In this document: in pieces, positions 7,853 to 16,193 of the stretch | Position numbering within the stretch: position 1 is the stretch's first letter | Layout of the letters: the number at the start of each line of letters is the position of its first letter | Notes under the pieces: generated by a model | Database searches by the model: none | Told to the model about the DNA's origin: nothing | What the model saw: the letters and a program-made list of their open reading frames with translations, nothing else | DNA from: Conexibacter arvalis | GTDB taxonomy: Bacteria; Actinomycetota; Thermoleophilia; Solirubrobacterales; Solirubrobacteraceae | Assembly (NCBI RefSeq): GCF_014199525.1 | Contig: NZ_JACHNU010000001.1 | Span: forward strand, 846,182 to 910,181 | Length of the DNA stretch: 64,000 nt | Direction: 5' to 3' | Position numbers and translations under genes: made by a program

Positions 7853-9391
7853 ATGGCGGCGCGGCGATTCACACGACGCGGAGCGCTGAAGGCGGGCGCG
7901 GCCGGAGCGGCCGCGGTCGGCCTGTCCGCCTGCGGTGACGAGTACGAGCCGACCGGCGCGCGGTCCTCCGACGCGCCGAACGTCATCCTGGTCGTGCTCG
8001 ACTCGACGCGGGCCGACTACATCGGCGCGTACAACCAGAACGCGCTCGCGAGAACGACGAACATCGACGCGCTCGCGAAGCGCTCGCTGAAGTTTGACCT
8101 GGCGATACCGGAGGCGATGCCGACCGGCCTCGTGCGCCGCACGCTGCTGACCGGGATGCGCAGCTTCCCCAACCGCGACTGGGTGCTGTCGCCGCCGATG
8201 CCGGCGGAGGTCGGCTGGACCCGCCCACTGCCCCACCAGCAGCTGATCACCGAGGTGCTCGGTCACGCCGGCGTCACGACCGCCTACGTCACCGACAACC
8301 CGTTCCTGATCGGCCCGCGCTACCTCGACTTCCGCCGCACGCTCGACATCGGGCGCCCCGACTTCTCGCAGGGCGCCTACCGCGCCTTCAACTCGCCGTT
8401 CAGACGCCCGGCGCCGCGCAGCGCGATCGAGAAGTACCTGATGCCGGCGCTGTCGGACACCGTCGAGGTCCGCCGCCTGCAGGACTACGTCGGCTGGAAC
8501 TCGATGTACCGCGTCGGCGAGCGCAACTACTCCGCTGCGCGCGTCATGCGCGGCGGGATGGACGCGCTCGACGACCTCAAGGACAGACAGCCGTTCTTCC
8601 TCGGCGTCGACTCGTTCGACCCGCACGAGCCGTTCGACGCGCCGCCGGTCTACGTCCGCGAGATAGAGGGGCAGCCGAAGGGGATCCAGAAGAGAGGGAT
8701 CCTGCCGATCCAGCCGTTCCTGACGCCGGCTTCCAGACTCGAGAAGGTCGACATCGACAGCGACACGCTCCAGCTGATCCGCGAGCTGTACGCCGCCGAG
8801 CTGACCTTCGTCGACGTCTGGCTCGGCAAGCTGCTGAACAAGCTCGACGACCTCGGCCTCACCGACAACACGGTCGTCTACTTCATCTCCGACCACGGCA
8901 TCACGCTCGGCGAGCACGGCATCATCGGCAAGTCGACGCCGCGCCCCTATCGCGAGATCCACCAGATCCCGTACCTGATAAAGGACCCCACCGGGCGGAT
9001 GGCCGGCAAGACGAGCAGATACTTCGCCTCGACGCACGACGTCGCGCGGACGATCCTCTCCTTCCAGGGCGTCCGGGCGCCCGGCGCGATGAACGGCGAG
9101 GACCTGACCGTCCTGTTCGACGGCCGCGAGCCGACGCCGCGCCCCTACTACACCTCCTGCTACCAGGAGACCTGGATCTGCGGCGACTACGAGTGGCTGA
9201 TGATCTCGACGCCGGACGGCTCCAGAAGAGAGCTGTACGACCTCGTCAACGACCCGGGCAACACGAGAGACGTCGCGGCGACGGCGCCGGGCGCCAGAGA
9301 GAAGATCGACGAGCTGTGGAGGGTGCTGGTGAACGAGGCCGGCGGCACGCTCCCGGTCTTCCACGACCACATCGGCGTGGTGGGCGGCTGA
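7853..9391 (+). CDS. Tat-exported lipoprotein, sulfatase/phosphotransferase fold with Thr at the nucleophile position
   Basis: A 512-residue alkaline-phosphatase-superfamily protein. The N-terminus carries a twin-arginine motif (TRRGALKAG) and a lipobox ending at C27, so it should be Tat-exported and lipid-anchored outside the membrane. Metal ligands resemble sulfatases: D50 in VVLDSTRADY and D347-H348 in ISDHGITLGEHG, with a following lysine. At the formylglycine position the usual C/S-x-P/A-x-R is T91-G-L-V-R95, so it cannot be a formylglycine sulfatase; Thr at this position is used by LtaS- and EptA/MCR-type phosphotransferases. The substrate is unknown. Its stop overlaps the next gene's ATG by one base (TGATG). 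Confidence 0.75.
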   Translation: MAARRFTRRGALKAGAAGAAAVGLSACGDEYEPTGARSSDAPNVILVVLDSTRADYIGAYNQNALARTTNIDALAKRSLKFDLAIPEAMPTGLVRRTLLTGMRSFPNRDWVLSPPMPAEVGWTRPLPHQQLITEVLGHAGVTTAYVTDNPFLIGPRYLDFRRTLDIGRPDFSQGAYRAFNSPFRRPAPRSAIEKYLMPALSDTVEVRRLQDYVGWNSMYRVGERNYSAARVMRGGMDALDDLKDRQPFFLGVDSFDPHEPFDAPPVYVREIEGQPKGIQKRGILPIQPFLTPASRLEKVDIDSDTLQLIRELYAAELTFVDVWLGKLLNKLDDLGLTDNTVVYFISDHGITLGEHGIIGKSTPRPYREIHQIPYLIKDPTGRMAGKTSRYFASTHDVARTILSFQGVRAPGAMNGEDLTVLFDGREPTPRPYYTSCYQETWICGDYEWLMISTPDGSRRELYDLVNDPGNTRDVAATAPGAREKIDELWRVLVNEAGGTLPVFHDHIGVVGG

Positions 9392-10911
9392 TGGGCGACC
9401 AGCGACGGATCTCGCGCCGCGCCCTGCTGCGCGGCGGCGGCGCCTCGGCCGGCCTCGCGGCGCTCGGCGGCGCCGGGCTGCTGTCGGCGGCCGCGAACGC
9501 ACAGGCGCAGGAGGGCGAGAGAAGACGCCCGAACGTCGTGCTCGTCGTCCTGAGCGGCGTCCGCGCCGACTACGTCGGCGCCTACGACGACGTCTTCGAC
9601 GATCGCGACGCCAAGACGCCGAACCTCGACAAGCTCTCCGACCAGTCGCTGCGCTGGAGATACGCGACGCCCGACGGCCTCGGCGCGGTGCCGATGCGCC
9701 GGGGGCTGCTGACCGGGATGCGCAGCTACCCGTTCCGCGACTGGCGGCGGACCGCGGGGATGCCGGCCGTCCCCGGCTTCAACAAGGTCTACGACTTCCA
9801 GCCGCTGCTGCCGGAGCTGGCCGCCGCCGCCGGGATCAGAACGGTCTACGTGACCGACAACCCGACGCTCGACGGCCCGCGCTTCCGCCCCTTCGTCCGC
9901 CGCACCGGCCGGCTGCCGCTGTCGAGCGGCTTCCAGCCGACCGAGCGCGACTACCTGCTGCCGCTCGGCGGCCCGGTGCAGCGGAGACGGGAGGAGCCGA
10001 CGACGAAGACGCTGCGCGCCGGCGTCAGGCTGATCGACGAGCTGAAGGGGAGACAGCCGTTCTTCCTCGCGCTCGACGCCTTCGATCCGGCCGACGCGTT
10101 CACGATGCCGCGCCAGTACCGCGCCGGCGTCGGCCCGCTCCACGACGACGTCTCGCTGCCGAAGGACCACGTCTACACCGACAGCATCAAGGTCGAGGCC
10201 GGCGACGCCGTCAAGCGCGAGGTGCGCTCCCGCTACGCCGCCGAGGTCGAGGCGATCGACAAGGAGCTCGGCAGGCTGCTCGACAAGATCGACGACGCGG
10301 GGCTCGCGGACGACACGGTCGTGATGGTCGTCAGCGACGGCGGCGTCGCGCTCGGCGAGCAGGGCGTCTACGGCAGCCCCGTCGGCGTCTGGCACCGCCG
10401 CGCCTACCACGTGCCGTTCATGCTGCGCGACCCCGAGCGCCGCTGGGCCGGCGACACCAGCTCGTGGTTCGTCTCCACCCACGACATCCCGACGACGCTG
10501 CTCGCCTTCTGGGGGATCGTCGCGCCCGGCAAGATGCAGGGCGAGGACCTGACGACCCTGCTGGAGGAGTTCGACCTGCCGCCGCGGCCGTACTACACGA
10601 CCGCGATCGACACGCACGTCGTCGTCGGCGATCGGCACTTCCTGCTGATAGGCCGCGCCGACCAGGACCGCTGGCGGCTGTACGAGGCCGAGGACGAGGA
10701 CGATCCCGACGACCTGCGCACCGAGACCGTCAAGTCGCCGACCGTCCTGGAGCGGCTGAGACGGTACGCGCTGACCGCCGCCGGCGGGACGCTGCCGCAG
10801 TTCGACGACTTCTCCGCGATCCAGCCGCGCGAGCCCGACCCGCCGGACAAGAGAGTCGCCGACGACGGCACGCTCGACGAGGACGAAGCGAGAGCGAACG
10901 AGCTGCGATGA
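9391..10911 (+). CDS. Tat-exported sulfatase-like pseudoenzyme
   Basis: A 506-residue paralogue of the preceding protein, with shared blocks GMRSYPFRDW, YVTDNP and RPYYT. The twin-arginine signal (ISRRALLRGG) is followed by an Ala-rich h-region and no clear lipobox, so it is probably released or Sec/Tat-cleaved near ANAQA. The catalytic set is lost: the first metal Asp is S55 (VVLSGVRADY), the nucleophile position is A99 (A-V-P-M-R), and the DH pair is D316-G317. It should therefore be catalytically inactive and may act as a partner, carrier or regulator of the first protein. It overlaps both neighbours (TGATG upstream, ATGA downstream). The C-terminus is acidic. Confidence 0.72.
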   Translation: MGDQRRISRRALLRGGGASAGLAALGGAGLLSAAANAQAQEGERRRPNVVLVVLSGVRADYVGAYDDVFDDRDAKTPNLDKLSDQSLRWRYATPDGLGAVPMRRGLLTGMRSYPFRDWRRTAGMPAVPGFNKVYDFQPLLPELAAAAGIRTVYVTDNPTLDGPRFRPFVRRTGRLPLSSGFQPTERDYLLPLGGPVQRRREEPTTKTLRAGVRLIDELKGRQPFFLALDAFDPADAFTMPRQYRAGVGPLHDDVSLPKDHVYTDSIKVEAGDAVKREVRSRYAAEVEAIDKELGRLLDKIDDAGLADDTVVMVVSDGGVALGEQGVYGSPVGVWHRRAYHVPFMLRDPERRWAGDTSSWFVSTHDIPTTLLAFWGIVAPGKMQGEDLTTLLEEFDLPPRPYYTTAIDTHVVVGDRHFLLIGRADQDRWRLYEAEDEDDPDDLRTETVKSPTVLERLRRYALTAAGGTLPQFDDFSAIQPREPDPPDKRVADDGTLDEDEARANELR

Positions 10912-12737
10912 GCGCGAAGAAGGCAAAGACACGCGTCAACCCGCCCGCAGAGACCCTCCACGCGATCAAGTGGAAGGTCTTCGGCGTGATGATGATCGCG
11001 TGGTTCATGTCGATGCTCGACATGTCGATCATGAACACGGCGCTCCCGGAGCTGCAGCACGACTTCGAGACCAACCTCCCGAACGCGTCGTGGGTCGTCA
11101 ACGTCTACAACATCGTCTTCGCGGTGCTGCTGGTCGCGACCGGCCGCCTCGCCGACCAGTTCGGCCGCAAGAAGATGTTCATCGGCGGTCTGCTCGTCTT
11201 CACCGTCGGCTCCGGCCTCTGCGCCGCGGCGTGGGAGATCGGCTGGCTCATAGGCTTCCGCGCGGTGCAGGCGATCGGCGCCGGCATGATCGCGCCGCTC
11301 GGCTTCGCGATGACGGCGCTCGTCTTCCCGCCGCAGCAGCGCGGCAAGGGCCTCGCGATGATCGCCGTCGTCGCGCTCGTCGCCAACGGCCTCGGCCCGG
11401 TGATCGGCGGCGGGCTGATCGAGATCGCCAGCTGGCACTGGATCTTCATCGTCAACCTGCCGCTCGGCGCCCTCGGCGTCGTGCTCGCGTGGCGCTGGTG
11501 GCCCGAGACCTACGACCTCAGCGCGACGCGGCGGATCGACTGGGTCGGGATGGCGCTGCTCGGCCTCGCCGTCTCGATGTTCACCTACGGCCTCGTCGAG
11601 GCCAACGTCAGAGGGTGGAACGACCCCCAGATCCTCTTCTTCATCCAGCTGTCGGTCGTCGTCGGGATCGGGTTCGTCTTCTGGCAGAACCGCGCGAAGG
11701 ACCCGATGGTCCCGCCGGCGCTGCTGAGAAACCGGCAGTTCCTCTCGGCCAACCTGGCGATGGTGATCCTTGGCGCCGGCGCGGTCGGCGGCCTGTTCCT
11801 GCTGGCGCAGGTGTTCGTCAACCTGTGGGGCTTCTCGCAGCTGGAGGCCGGGCTCTGCCTGCTGCCGATCGGCGTCTGCGGCGGCCTCGTCTGGCCGCTG
11901 GTCGGACGGGCGGCCGACAACGCGCCGGCCTACCGGCTCGCGATCCCGGCGCTCAGCTCGCTCGCGATCGGCCTGATCTGGTTCTCGTTCATGCCCTCCA
12001 CCTACGAGGGGGTCGGCGACTACCTGATCGTGCTGCCGGGCCTCGTCTTCATCGGCATGGGCATCGGCGTCGGCTTCCCGACGCTCAACGTCGGCGCGAT
12101 GAACGCCGCGATGGGGCCAAACCTCGGCGTCGCCTCGGGCATCATCAACACCTCCCGCCAGCTCGGCTCGGCGCTCGGCGTCGCGCTGCTGATCACCGTC
12201 TTCACGACGACCGCGGGCTGGCACCTGTCGTGGAAGCGCGACCCGATCCACGACAACTCGTTCGTCTACGCCGTCCCCGACCCCGTCGCGTTCGGCGCCG
12301 TGCGGGCCGACATAGCCGAGTTCTCCGGCGCGGCGAAGCGCAAGGAGACCGCGCCGGTCGGCTACGACCGCTGGCTGCGCCGCGAGGCCGCGGGCGTCGC
12401 GCGCGACGGCTTCGGCTGGGCCTTCCGGATCGCCGCGCTGCTGCTGCTGGCGATGATCCCGGTCGCGCGCAAGCTGACGCTGACGCCGGCCGAGGCGCGC
12501 GCCAACGCGGCGCGGATGGCGCAGCAGGCGTCCGCCGGCGCGGCGGCCGCGCCCCCGGCCGGCGCGGGCGTCGGAGCGCCCGGCGTGGCGGCCGGCGTGC
12601 CCGCGATACCGGCGGGCGCCGGGGCGGTCGCGGCCGGCGCCGGCAACGGCGGCGTCGAAGGGCGGATCGCCGAGCTCGAGTCCGCGCTGCGCGGGCTGCG
12701 CGCCGAGCTGTCGGAGAGACAGGAGCGGCCGCGGTGA
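10908..12737 (+). CDS. DHA2-family MFS transporter with C-terminal extension
   Basis: A 609-residue membrane protein with about 14 hydrophobic segments, motif A (GRLADQFGRKKM) and motif C-like GLGPVIGGGLIE, typical of EmrB/QacA exporters. A roughly 60-residue loop follows the TTAGWHLSWKRD segment, and the C-terminus adds an Ala/Gly/Pro-rich linker and a short coiled coil (GRIAELESALRGLRAELSER) not usual in this family. It overlaps the pseudoenzyme by four bases (ATGA), so the three products are made together. The context suggests it moves a substrate or product of the exported sulfatase-fold proteins, or a lipid-linked intermediate; this is inference. Confidence 0.82.
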   Translation: MSAKKAKTRVNPPAETLHAIKWKVFGVMMIAWFMSMLDMSIMNTALPELQHDFETNLPNASWVVNVYNIVFAVLLVATGRLADQFGRKKMFIGGLLVFTVGSGLCAAAWEIGWLIGFRAVQAIGAGMIAPLGFAMTALVFPPQQRGKGLAMIAVVALVANGLGPVIGGGLIEIASWHWIFIVNLPLGALGVVLAWRWWPETYDLSATRRIDWVGMALLGLAVSMFTYGLVEANVRGWNDPQILFFIQLSVVVGIGFVFWQNRAKDPMVPPALLRNRQFLSANLAMVILGAGAVGGLFLLAQVFVNLWGFSQLEAGLCLLPIGVCGGLVWPLVGRAADNAPAYRLAIPALSSLAIGLIWFSFMPSTYEGVGDYLIVLPGLVFIGMGIGVGFPTLNVGAMNAAMGPNLGVASGIINTSRQLGSALGVALLITVFTTTAGWHLSWKRDPIHDNSFVYAVPDPVAFGAVRADIAEFSGAAKRKETAPVGYDRWLRREAAGVARDGFGWAFRIAALLLLAMIPVARKLTLTPAEARANAARMAQQASAGAAAAPPAGAGVGAPGVAAGVPAIPAGAGAVAAGAGNGGVEGRIAELESALRGLRAELSERQERPR

Positions 12738-12745
12738 GCAGCCGC

Positions 12746-12799
12746 CCCCGCTGTCGGGGCGCGCGCCCCGCCCTCCGCGCGGCCGCCTCAGGCGGCCGC
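12746..12799. terminator. two hairpins between convergent MFS and PHP genes
   Basis: CCCCG-CTGT-CGGGG (12746-12759) follows the + strand stop. A second perfect inverted repeat, GCGGCCGCC / GGCGGCCGC (12779-12787 and 12791-12799), is centred on the TCA that is the PHP gene's stop. They probably terminate the two converging transcripts. Confidence 0.45.
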
Positions 12800-13687
12800 T
12801 TCGGCGGCGCGCGCCGCCGCCTGCTCCAGCTTGGAGAGGTCGGGCGCGTACCCGTGCAGCTCGTGCGCGAGGAAGGTTCTGAAGAGACGGTGCTCGGGAC
12901 CGTGGTAGTCGGAGGAGCCGGTCGTCAGCAGGCCGAGCGCGGCGCAGCGGTCGGCGAGCAGCTTCGTCTGCGCGGCGTCGTGGGTCGGGTAGAAGACCTC
13001 GACGCCGTCGAGCCCGGCCGCTGCGAAGCGGTCGATCGCGCCGAGCACCTCGGCGTCGGCGTCGATGTCCCAGAAGGGATGCGCCCAGATCGCCAGGCCG
13101 CCGGCCTCGTGGATCCAGTCGATCGCCTCGAAGACGGTTGGATGCGTGCGCGCGAGGTATCCGGGCGTACCGGGTATCAGGTACGCAGGGATGAACGAGG
13201 AGACGTCATCGTGCCCCTCGCGCTCCAGGCGCTCCGCGTTGTCCGGGTGGATCAGGACCGCCTGCGCGAGGTGGGGACGCCCGATCGGCTTGCCGGCCGC
13301 GCGCCGGGCGGCGAGCGGCGCGTCGTCGACGGCGAAGCCGAGCTCGTTCAGCTTCTGCGCCATGCGCTCGGCGCGCAGCTCGCGGTCAGCGCGGGCGGCG
13401 CGCAGGCGCTCGGCGAGGGCGGGATCGCGATGGTCGATCCCGTAGCCAAGGACGTGGAGGTCCTCGTAGGACCCGTCGACCGCGGAGATCTCCGTGGACG
13501 GGACGATCGCGACGCCGTGGCGGGCCCCCGCGGCGATCGCCTCGCCGACGCCGTCGACGGTGTCGTGGTCGGACAGGGCGAGCAGCTGCACGCCGGCCGC
13601 GGCCGCGTTCGCGACCACCTCCGCGGGCGCCAGGACGCCGTCGGAGTGGAGCGAGTGCGACTGCAGGTCGAAGGTCGGCTTCGTCAT
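12788..13687 (-). CDS. PHP-domain phosphoesterase (TrpH/YciV-like)
   Basis: A 299-residue PHP-fold protein. The N-terminal H-x-H (LQSHSLHSDG), the SDHDTVDG block, the PSTEIS glutamate, an internal IWAHPFW histidine and the C-terminal TGSSDYHG motif together make the usual trinuclear metal site. Members of this branch (RNase AM/TrpH, YciV) remove nucleotides from short 5'-phosphorylated RNAs or hydrolyse pAp-type nucleotides. The neighbouring divergent cysC makes PAPS, whose use releases pAp, so a pAp-recycling role fits the context but is not proved. Cytoplasmic; no signal peptide. Confidence 0.82.
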   Translation of the reverse strand: MTKPTFDLQSHSLHSDGVLAPAEVVANAAAAGVQLLALSDHDTVDGVGEAIAAGARHGVAIVPSTEISAVDGSYEDLHVLGYGIDHRDPALAERLRAARADRELRAERMAQKLNELGFAVDDAPLAARRAAGKPIGRPHLAQAVLIHPDNAERLEREGHDDVSSFIPAYLIPGTPGYLARTHPTVFEAIDWIHEAGGLAIWAHPFWDIDADAEVLGAIDRFAAAGLDGVEVFYPTHDAAQTKLLADRCAALGLLTTGSSDYHGPEHRLFRTFLAHELHGYAPDLSKLEQAAARAAEAAA

Positions 13688-13770
13688 GGCCGGTCACCTT
13701 ATCGGTCGCGTGCGGACCGGCTGCCGCCCGGCGCATGCGCAGGTCGAGCAGCGGCGACGAGGAAGGAACG

Positions 13771-14397
13771 ATGATGACGAGTGCCAACGTCACCTGGCAC
13801 GAGGGAGCGGTCGGCCGCATGGAGCGGTGGCAGTCGCTCGGGGCCCGTGGCGCGACGCTCTGGTTCACCGGCCTGCCGGCCTCGGGCAAGTCGACGGTCG
13901 CCGCGGCCGTCGAGGCCCGCCTCGTGCGTGACGGTCGGGCCGCCTACCGGCTCGACGGCGACAACCTCCGCCACGGCGTCTGCGGCGACCTCGGCTTCTC
14001 GCCCGCGGACCGCGAGGAGAACGTCCGCCGCACCGCCGAGGTCGCGCGGCTGCTCGCCGACGCCGGCACGATCGCGATCGTCTCCGTCGTCTCGCCGTTC
14101 GCGGCCGGCCGCGCCGCCGCGCGCGCGCTGCACGAGCGCGACGGCCTCCAGTTCGTCGAGATCTTCGTCAACACCCCCGTCGAGGAGTGCATCCGGCGCG
14201 ACCCGAAGGGGCTGTACAAGCGCGCCCGCGCCGGCGAGCTGCAGGGGATGACCGGCGTCGACGCGCCGTACGAGGCGCCGGTGGACCCCGACGTCGAACT
14301 GACCTTCGGCTGCGACGTCGGCGAGGCGGTCGAGCGGGTCCTCAGCGCGCTCGACCCGGCGCCCGCCGCAGTGCGAGGTACGCAGCCCGCGCGCTGA
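13771..14397 (+). CDS. cysC: adenylyl-sulfate kinase
   Basis: A 208-residue APS kinase that phosphorylates adenosine 5'-phosphosulfate to PAPS. The P-loop is GLPASGKST (residues 34-42); RLDGDNLRHGVCGDLGFS is the APS-binding block; NTPVEECIRRDPKGLYK and the late TGVDAPYEAP motif are diagnostic. The length is normal. The ATG at 13771 follows GAGGAAGGA; a second ATG immediately after is also possible. It stands alone without cysDN or a sulfotransferase in view, so its PAPS may serve sulfation elsewhere. It is divergent from the PHP phosphoesterase, which might clear pAp. Confidence 0.9.
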   Translation: MMTSANVTWHEGAVGRMERWQSLGARGATLWFTGLPASGKSTVAAAVEARLVRDGRAAYRLDGDNLRHGVCGDLGFSPADREENVRRTAEVARLLADAGTIAIVSVVSPFAAGRAAARALHERDGLQFVEIFVNTPVEECIRRDPKGLYKRARAGELQGMTGVDAPYEAPVDPDVELTFGCDVGEAVERVLSALDPAPAAVRGTQPAR

Positions 14398-14524
14398 AGG
14401 TCTCGCGCATCTGCGCGGTGACCTCGTCGCGGAGCTCTTCGCGGTGGCGATGGCGCCGAGCGCCAGCCCAGCTCCGGCTTCACGCCGATCGGCTGCACGC
14501 GGCACCGCCGCCACATCGATAGGG

Positions 14525-14553
14525 GCGACAGCGCAAGTAGGAATCGCTACGCT
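14525..14553 (+). promoter_or_regulatory. probable promoter of vapBC, leaderless start
   Basis: GCGACA (14525-14530), a 17-base spacer and TACGCT (14548-14553) resemble a sigma-70-type promoter. The ATG of vapB is 7 bases beyond the -10 box, so the mRNA would begin at or next to the start codon. Confidence 0.4.
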
Positions 14554-14559
14554 CGATGT

Positions 14560-14781
14560 ATGAAAGCGATCGTGTCCGAGAAGGGCCAGGTGACGATCCC
14601 GAAAGCGCTGCGAGATCGGCTCGGGATACGCGCCGGCGAGGTACTCGACTTCGAGGCCGAGCGCGGGCGCTTGGTCGCGCGCAAGCAGGTCGAGAACGAT
14701 CCTGTCGACGCCGTGTACGGGATTCTCGACCTCGGCGCCTCGACTGACGAGCTGCTGACGGAGCTGCGCGGCAGCGCGTGA
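14560..14781 (+). CDS. AbrB/MazE-type antitoxin
   Basis: A 73-residue DNA-binding antitoxin. Residues 1-45 form the swapped-hairpin AbrB domain (VSEKGQVTIPKALRDRLGI, GEVLDFEAERGRLVARK), and the C-terminal 28 residues (DPVDAVYGILDLG onward) should wrap the toxin. It would bind its own promoter together with the toxin. The stop overlaps the toxin's GTG by four bases, so the pair is translationally coupled. GC is lower than in the neighbours, which fits a mobile addiction module. There is no clear ribosome site; a leaderless transcript is likely. Confidence 0.85.
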   Translation: MKAIVSEKGQVTIPKALRDRLGIRAGEVLDFEAERGRLVARKQVENDPVDAVYGILDLGASTDELLTELRGSA

Positions 14782-15185
14782 TCACCGCCGTCGACACGAG
14801 CGTCCTACTCGACGTCTTGGGCGCTGATCCCGACTACGGCGACGCATCACGCGCTGCGTTGAGGGAATGCCTGCGCGACGGCGCGCTCGTCGCCTGTGAC
14901 GTCGTCTGGGCGGAGACGGCTGCCTTCTTTCCCGACGCCCGGCGCGCGGCAACCGCGCTGGACCGGCTCGGCGTGCGCTTCTCCGCGCTCGATGAGGAGG
15001 CGTCGCTCGCCGCCGCGAGAGCGTGGCGGGCCTACCGCCGAAGGGGCGGCAGACGGGCGCGGGTCATCGGGGACTTCCTGGTCGGCGGACATGCCTCCAT
15101 CCATGCCGATCAGCTGCTCACGCGCGACCGCGGCTTCTCGCGGACGCACTTCAGAGGGCTGCGGCTGCTGGACCCGTCGCGCTGA
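14778..15185 (+). CDS. PIN-domain toxin (VapC family)
   Basis: A 135-residue PIN ribonuclease. The acidic residues are D6 (AVDTSVLLDVL), E46 (VWAETAAF), D99 (IGDFLVGGHA) and D117 (LTRDRGF), the standard four for Mg-dependent single-strand RNA cleavage; known VapCs cut tRNAs or the sarcin-ricin loop. It starts with GTG inside the vapB stop (GTGA). The length is typical. It is the partner of the preceding AbrB-type antitoxin. Confidence 0.86.
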   Translation: MITAVDTSVLLDVLGADPDYGDASRAALRECLRDGALVACDVVWAETAAFFPDARRAATALDRLGVRFSALDEEASLAAARAWRAYRRRGGRRARVIGDFLVGGHASIHADQLLTRDRGFSRTHFRGLRLLDPSR

Positions 15186-15221
15186 CCGGACGGTCGGGGC
15201 GCGACGGATCGCTGGCGCCGC

Positions 15222-16193
15222 TCAGCCGCCGGTCACGTCGCGGCGCATGAAGACGAGCAGGGCGGCGATGAGCGACGGGACGGCGTAGAGGGCGCAGACC
15301 CAGGCCGAGCGGACGATCGGCGCCCAGTCGATCGGCTCGCGCAGCAGGCCCTGCCAGGCGTCGAACTGGGTCGACAGCAGGTAGGGGCGGATCGCGTCGA
15401 GGCCGGAGATCAGGCCGATGATCTGGAGGATCAGCGAGAACATCAGCGCGCCGACGACCGCCGCCGCCGAGTTGCGCGTGACGGTCGACAGCAGCAGCGC
15501 GATCGACGCGATCGCGAGCACCGGCATCAGGTACGCGAGCAGCGCCGCGCCGAGCAGCGTCAGCCCCCGCCCGGTCTCGATCGTCGTCCCCGACAGCGAG
15601 ACGAGCGGGTCGAAGCCGTAGCGCAGGCAGCCGAGCAGCAGGCCGGTGCCGGCGAACAGGACCAGCGCCGTCACCGCGTAGGTGAACGCGGCGAGCACCT
15701 TCGCGACGAAGATCTGATGGCGGTCGACGGAGCGCGTGAGGATCGTCTTGAGCGTGCCGTTGCCGTCCTCGTTGGCGACGATGTCGCCTGCGACCAGCGA
15801 GACGATCAGCGGGAACAGCCAGATCGAGCTGAACAGCAGCAGCACCGGCGGGATCGCGAGCCCGGTCTGCGTCACGTAGCGGCCGAACGGGACCTCGTCG
15901 GGCCCGCTTCCCTGTGCCTCGAGCGCCGCGAGGAAGATGATCGGCACGATCACCGCCGCACCGAGCCCCAGGTACGTGCGCTTCTGCGCGCGCAGCTTCA
16001 GCAGCTCCCACTTGTAGACCGCGGCGGTCCGCGGCCGGCGGGCGCGGGCACGCGCGGCGCGCGCCGCCGCGGGGGCGGCCGCGCCGGAGCGGGCGTCGGC
16101 CGCGCCGCGCGCCGCCTGCCCGGCCGGGGCGCCGGGTGCGGAGGCGCGCGCGGCCGGCGCGGCGCCGCGGGCGGCGATCTCGGGCGGGCTCAT
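15222..16193 (-). CDS. ABC transporter permease (ABC-2 type)
   Basis: A 323-residue membrane protein. The first ~55 residues are an Ala/Arg/Pro-rich cytoplasmic tail. Six hydrophobic segments follow (from about residue 75), with the GDIVANEDGNGTLKTILTRS motif between segments 2 and 3 that marks ABC-2/NatB-like permeases interacting with the ATPase. Its ATG overlaps the ATPase stop (ATGA). It is the last gene of the kinase/LolA-like/ATPase/permease operon and likely forms an export complex with the ATPase. The substrate is unknown; peptides or lipids are common for this type. Confidence 0.82.
   Translation of the reverse strand: MSPPEIAARGAAPAARASAPGAPAGQAARGAADARSGAAAPAAARAARARARRPRTAAVYKWELLKLRAQKRTYLGLGAAVIVPIIFLAALEAQGSGPDEVPFGRYVTQTGLAIPPVLLLFSSIWLFPLIVSLVAGDIVANEDGNGTLKTILTRSVDRHQIFVAKVLAAFTYAVTALVLFAGTGLLLGCLRYGFDPLVSLSGTTIETGRGLTLLGAALLAYLMPVLAIASIALLLSTVTRNSAAAVVGALMFSLILQIIGLISGLDAIRPYLLSTQFDAWQGLLREPIDWAPIVRSAWVCALYAVPSLIAALLVFMRRDVTGG

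Noticed and set aside
7853-10911. Annotating both genes as arylsulfatases supporting a sulfate-scavenging locus with cysC
   Set aside because: Neither protein has the Cys/Ser needed for formylglycine, and the second lacks metal ligands; proximity to cysC is not evidence of sulfatase activity.
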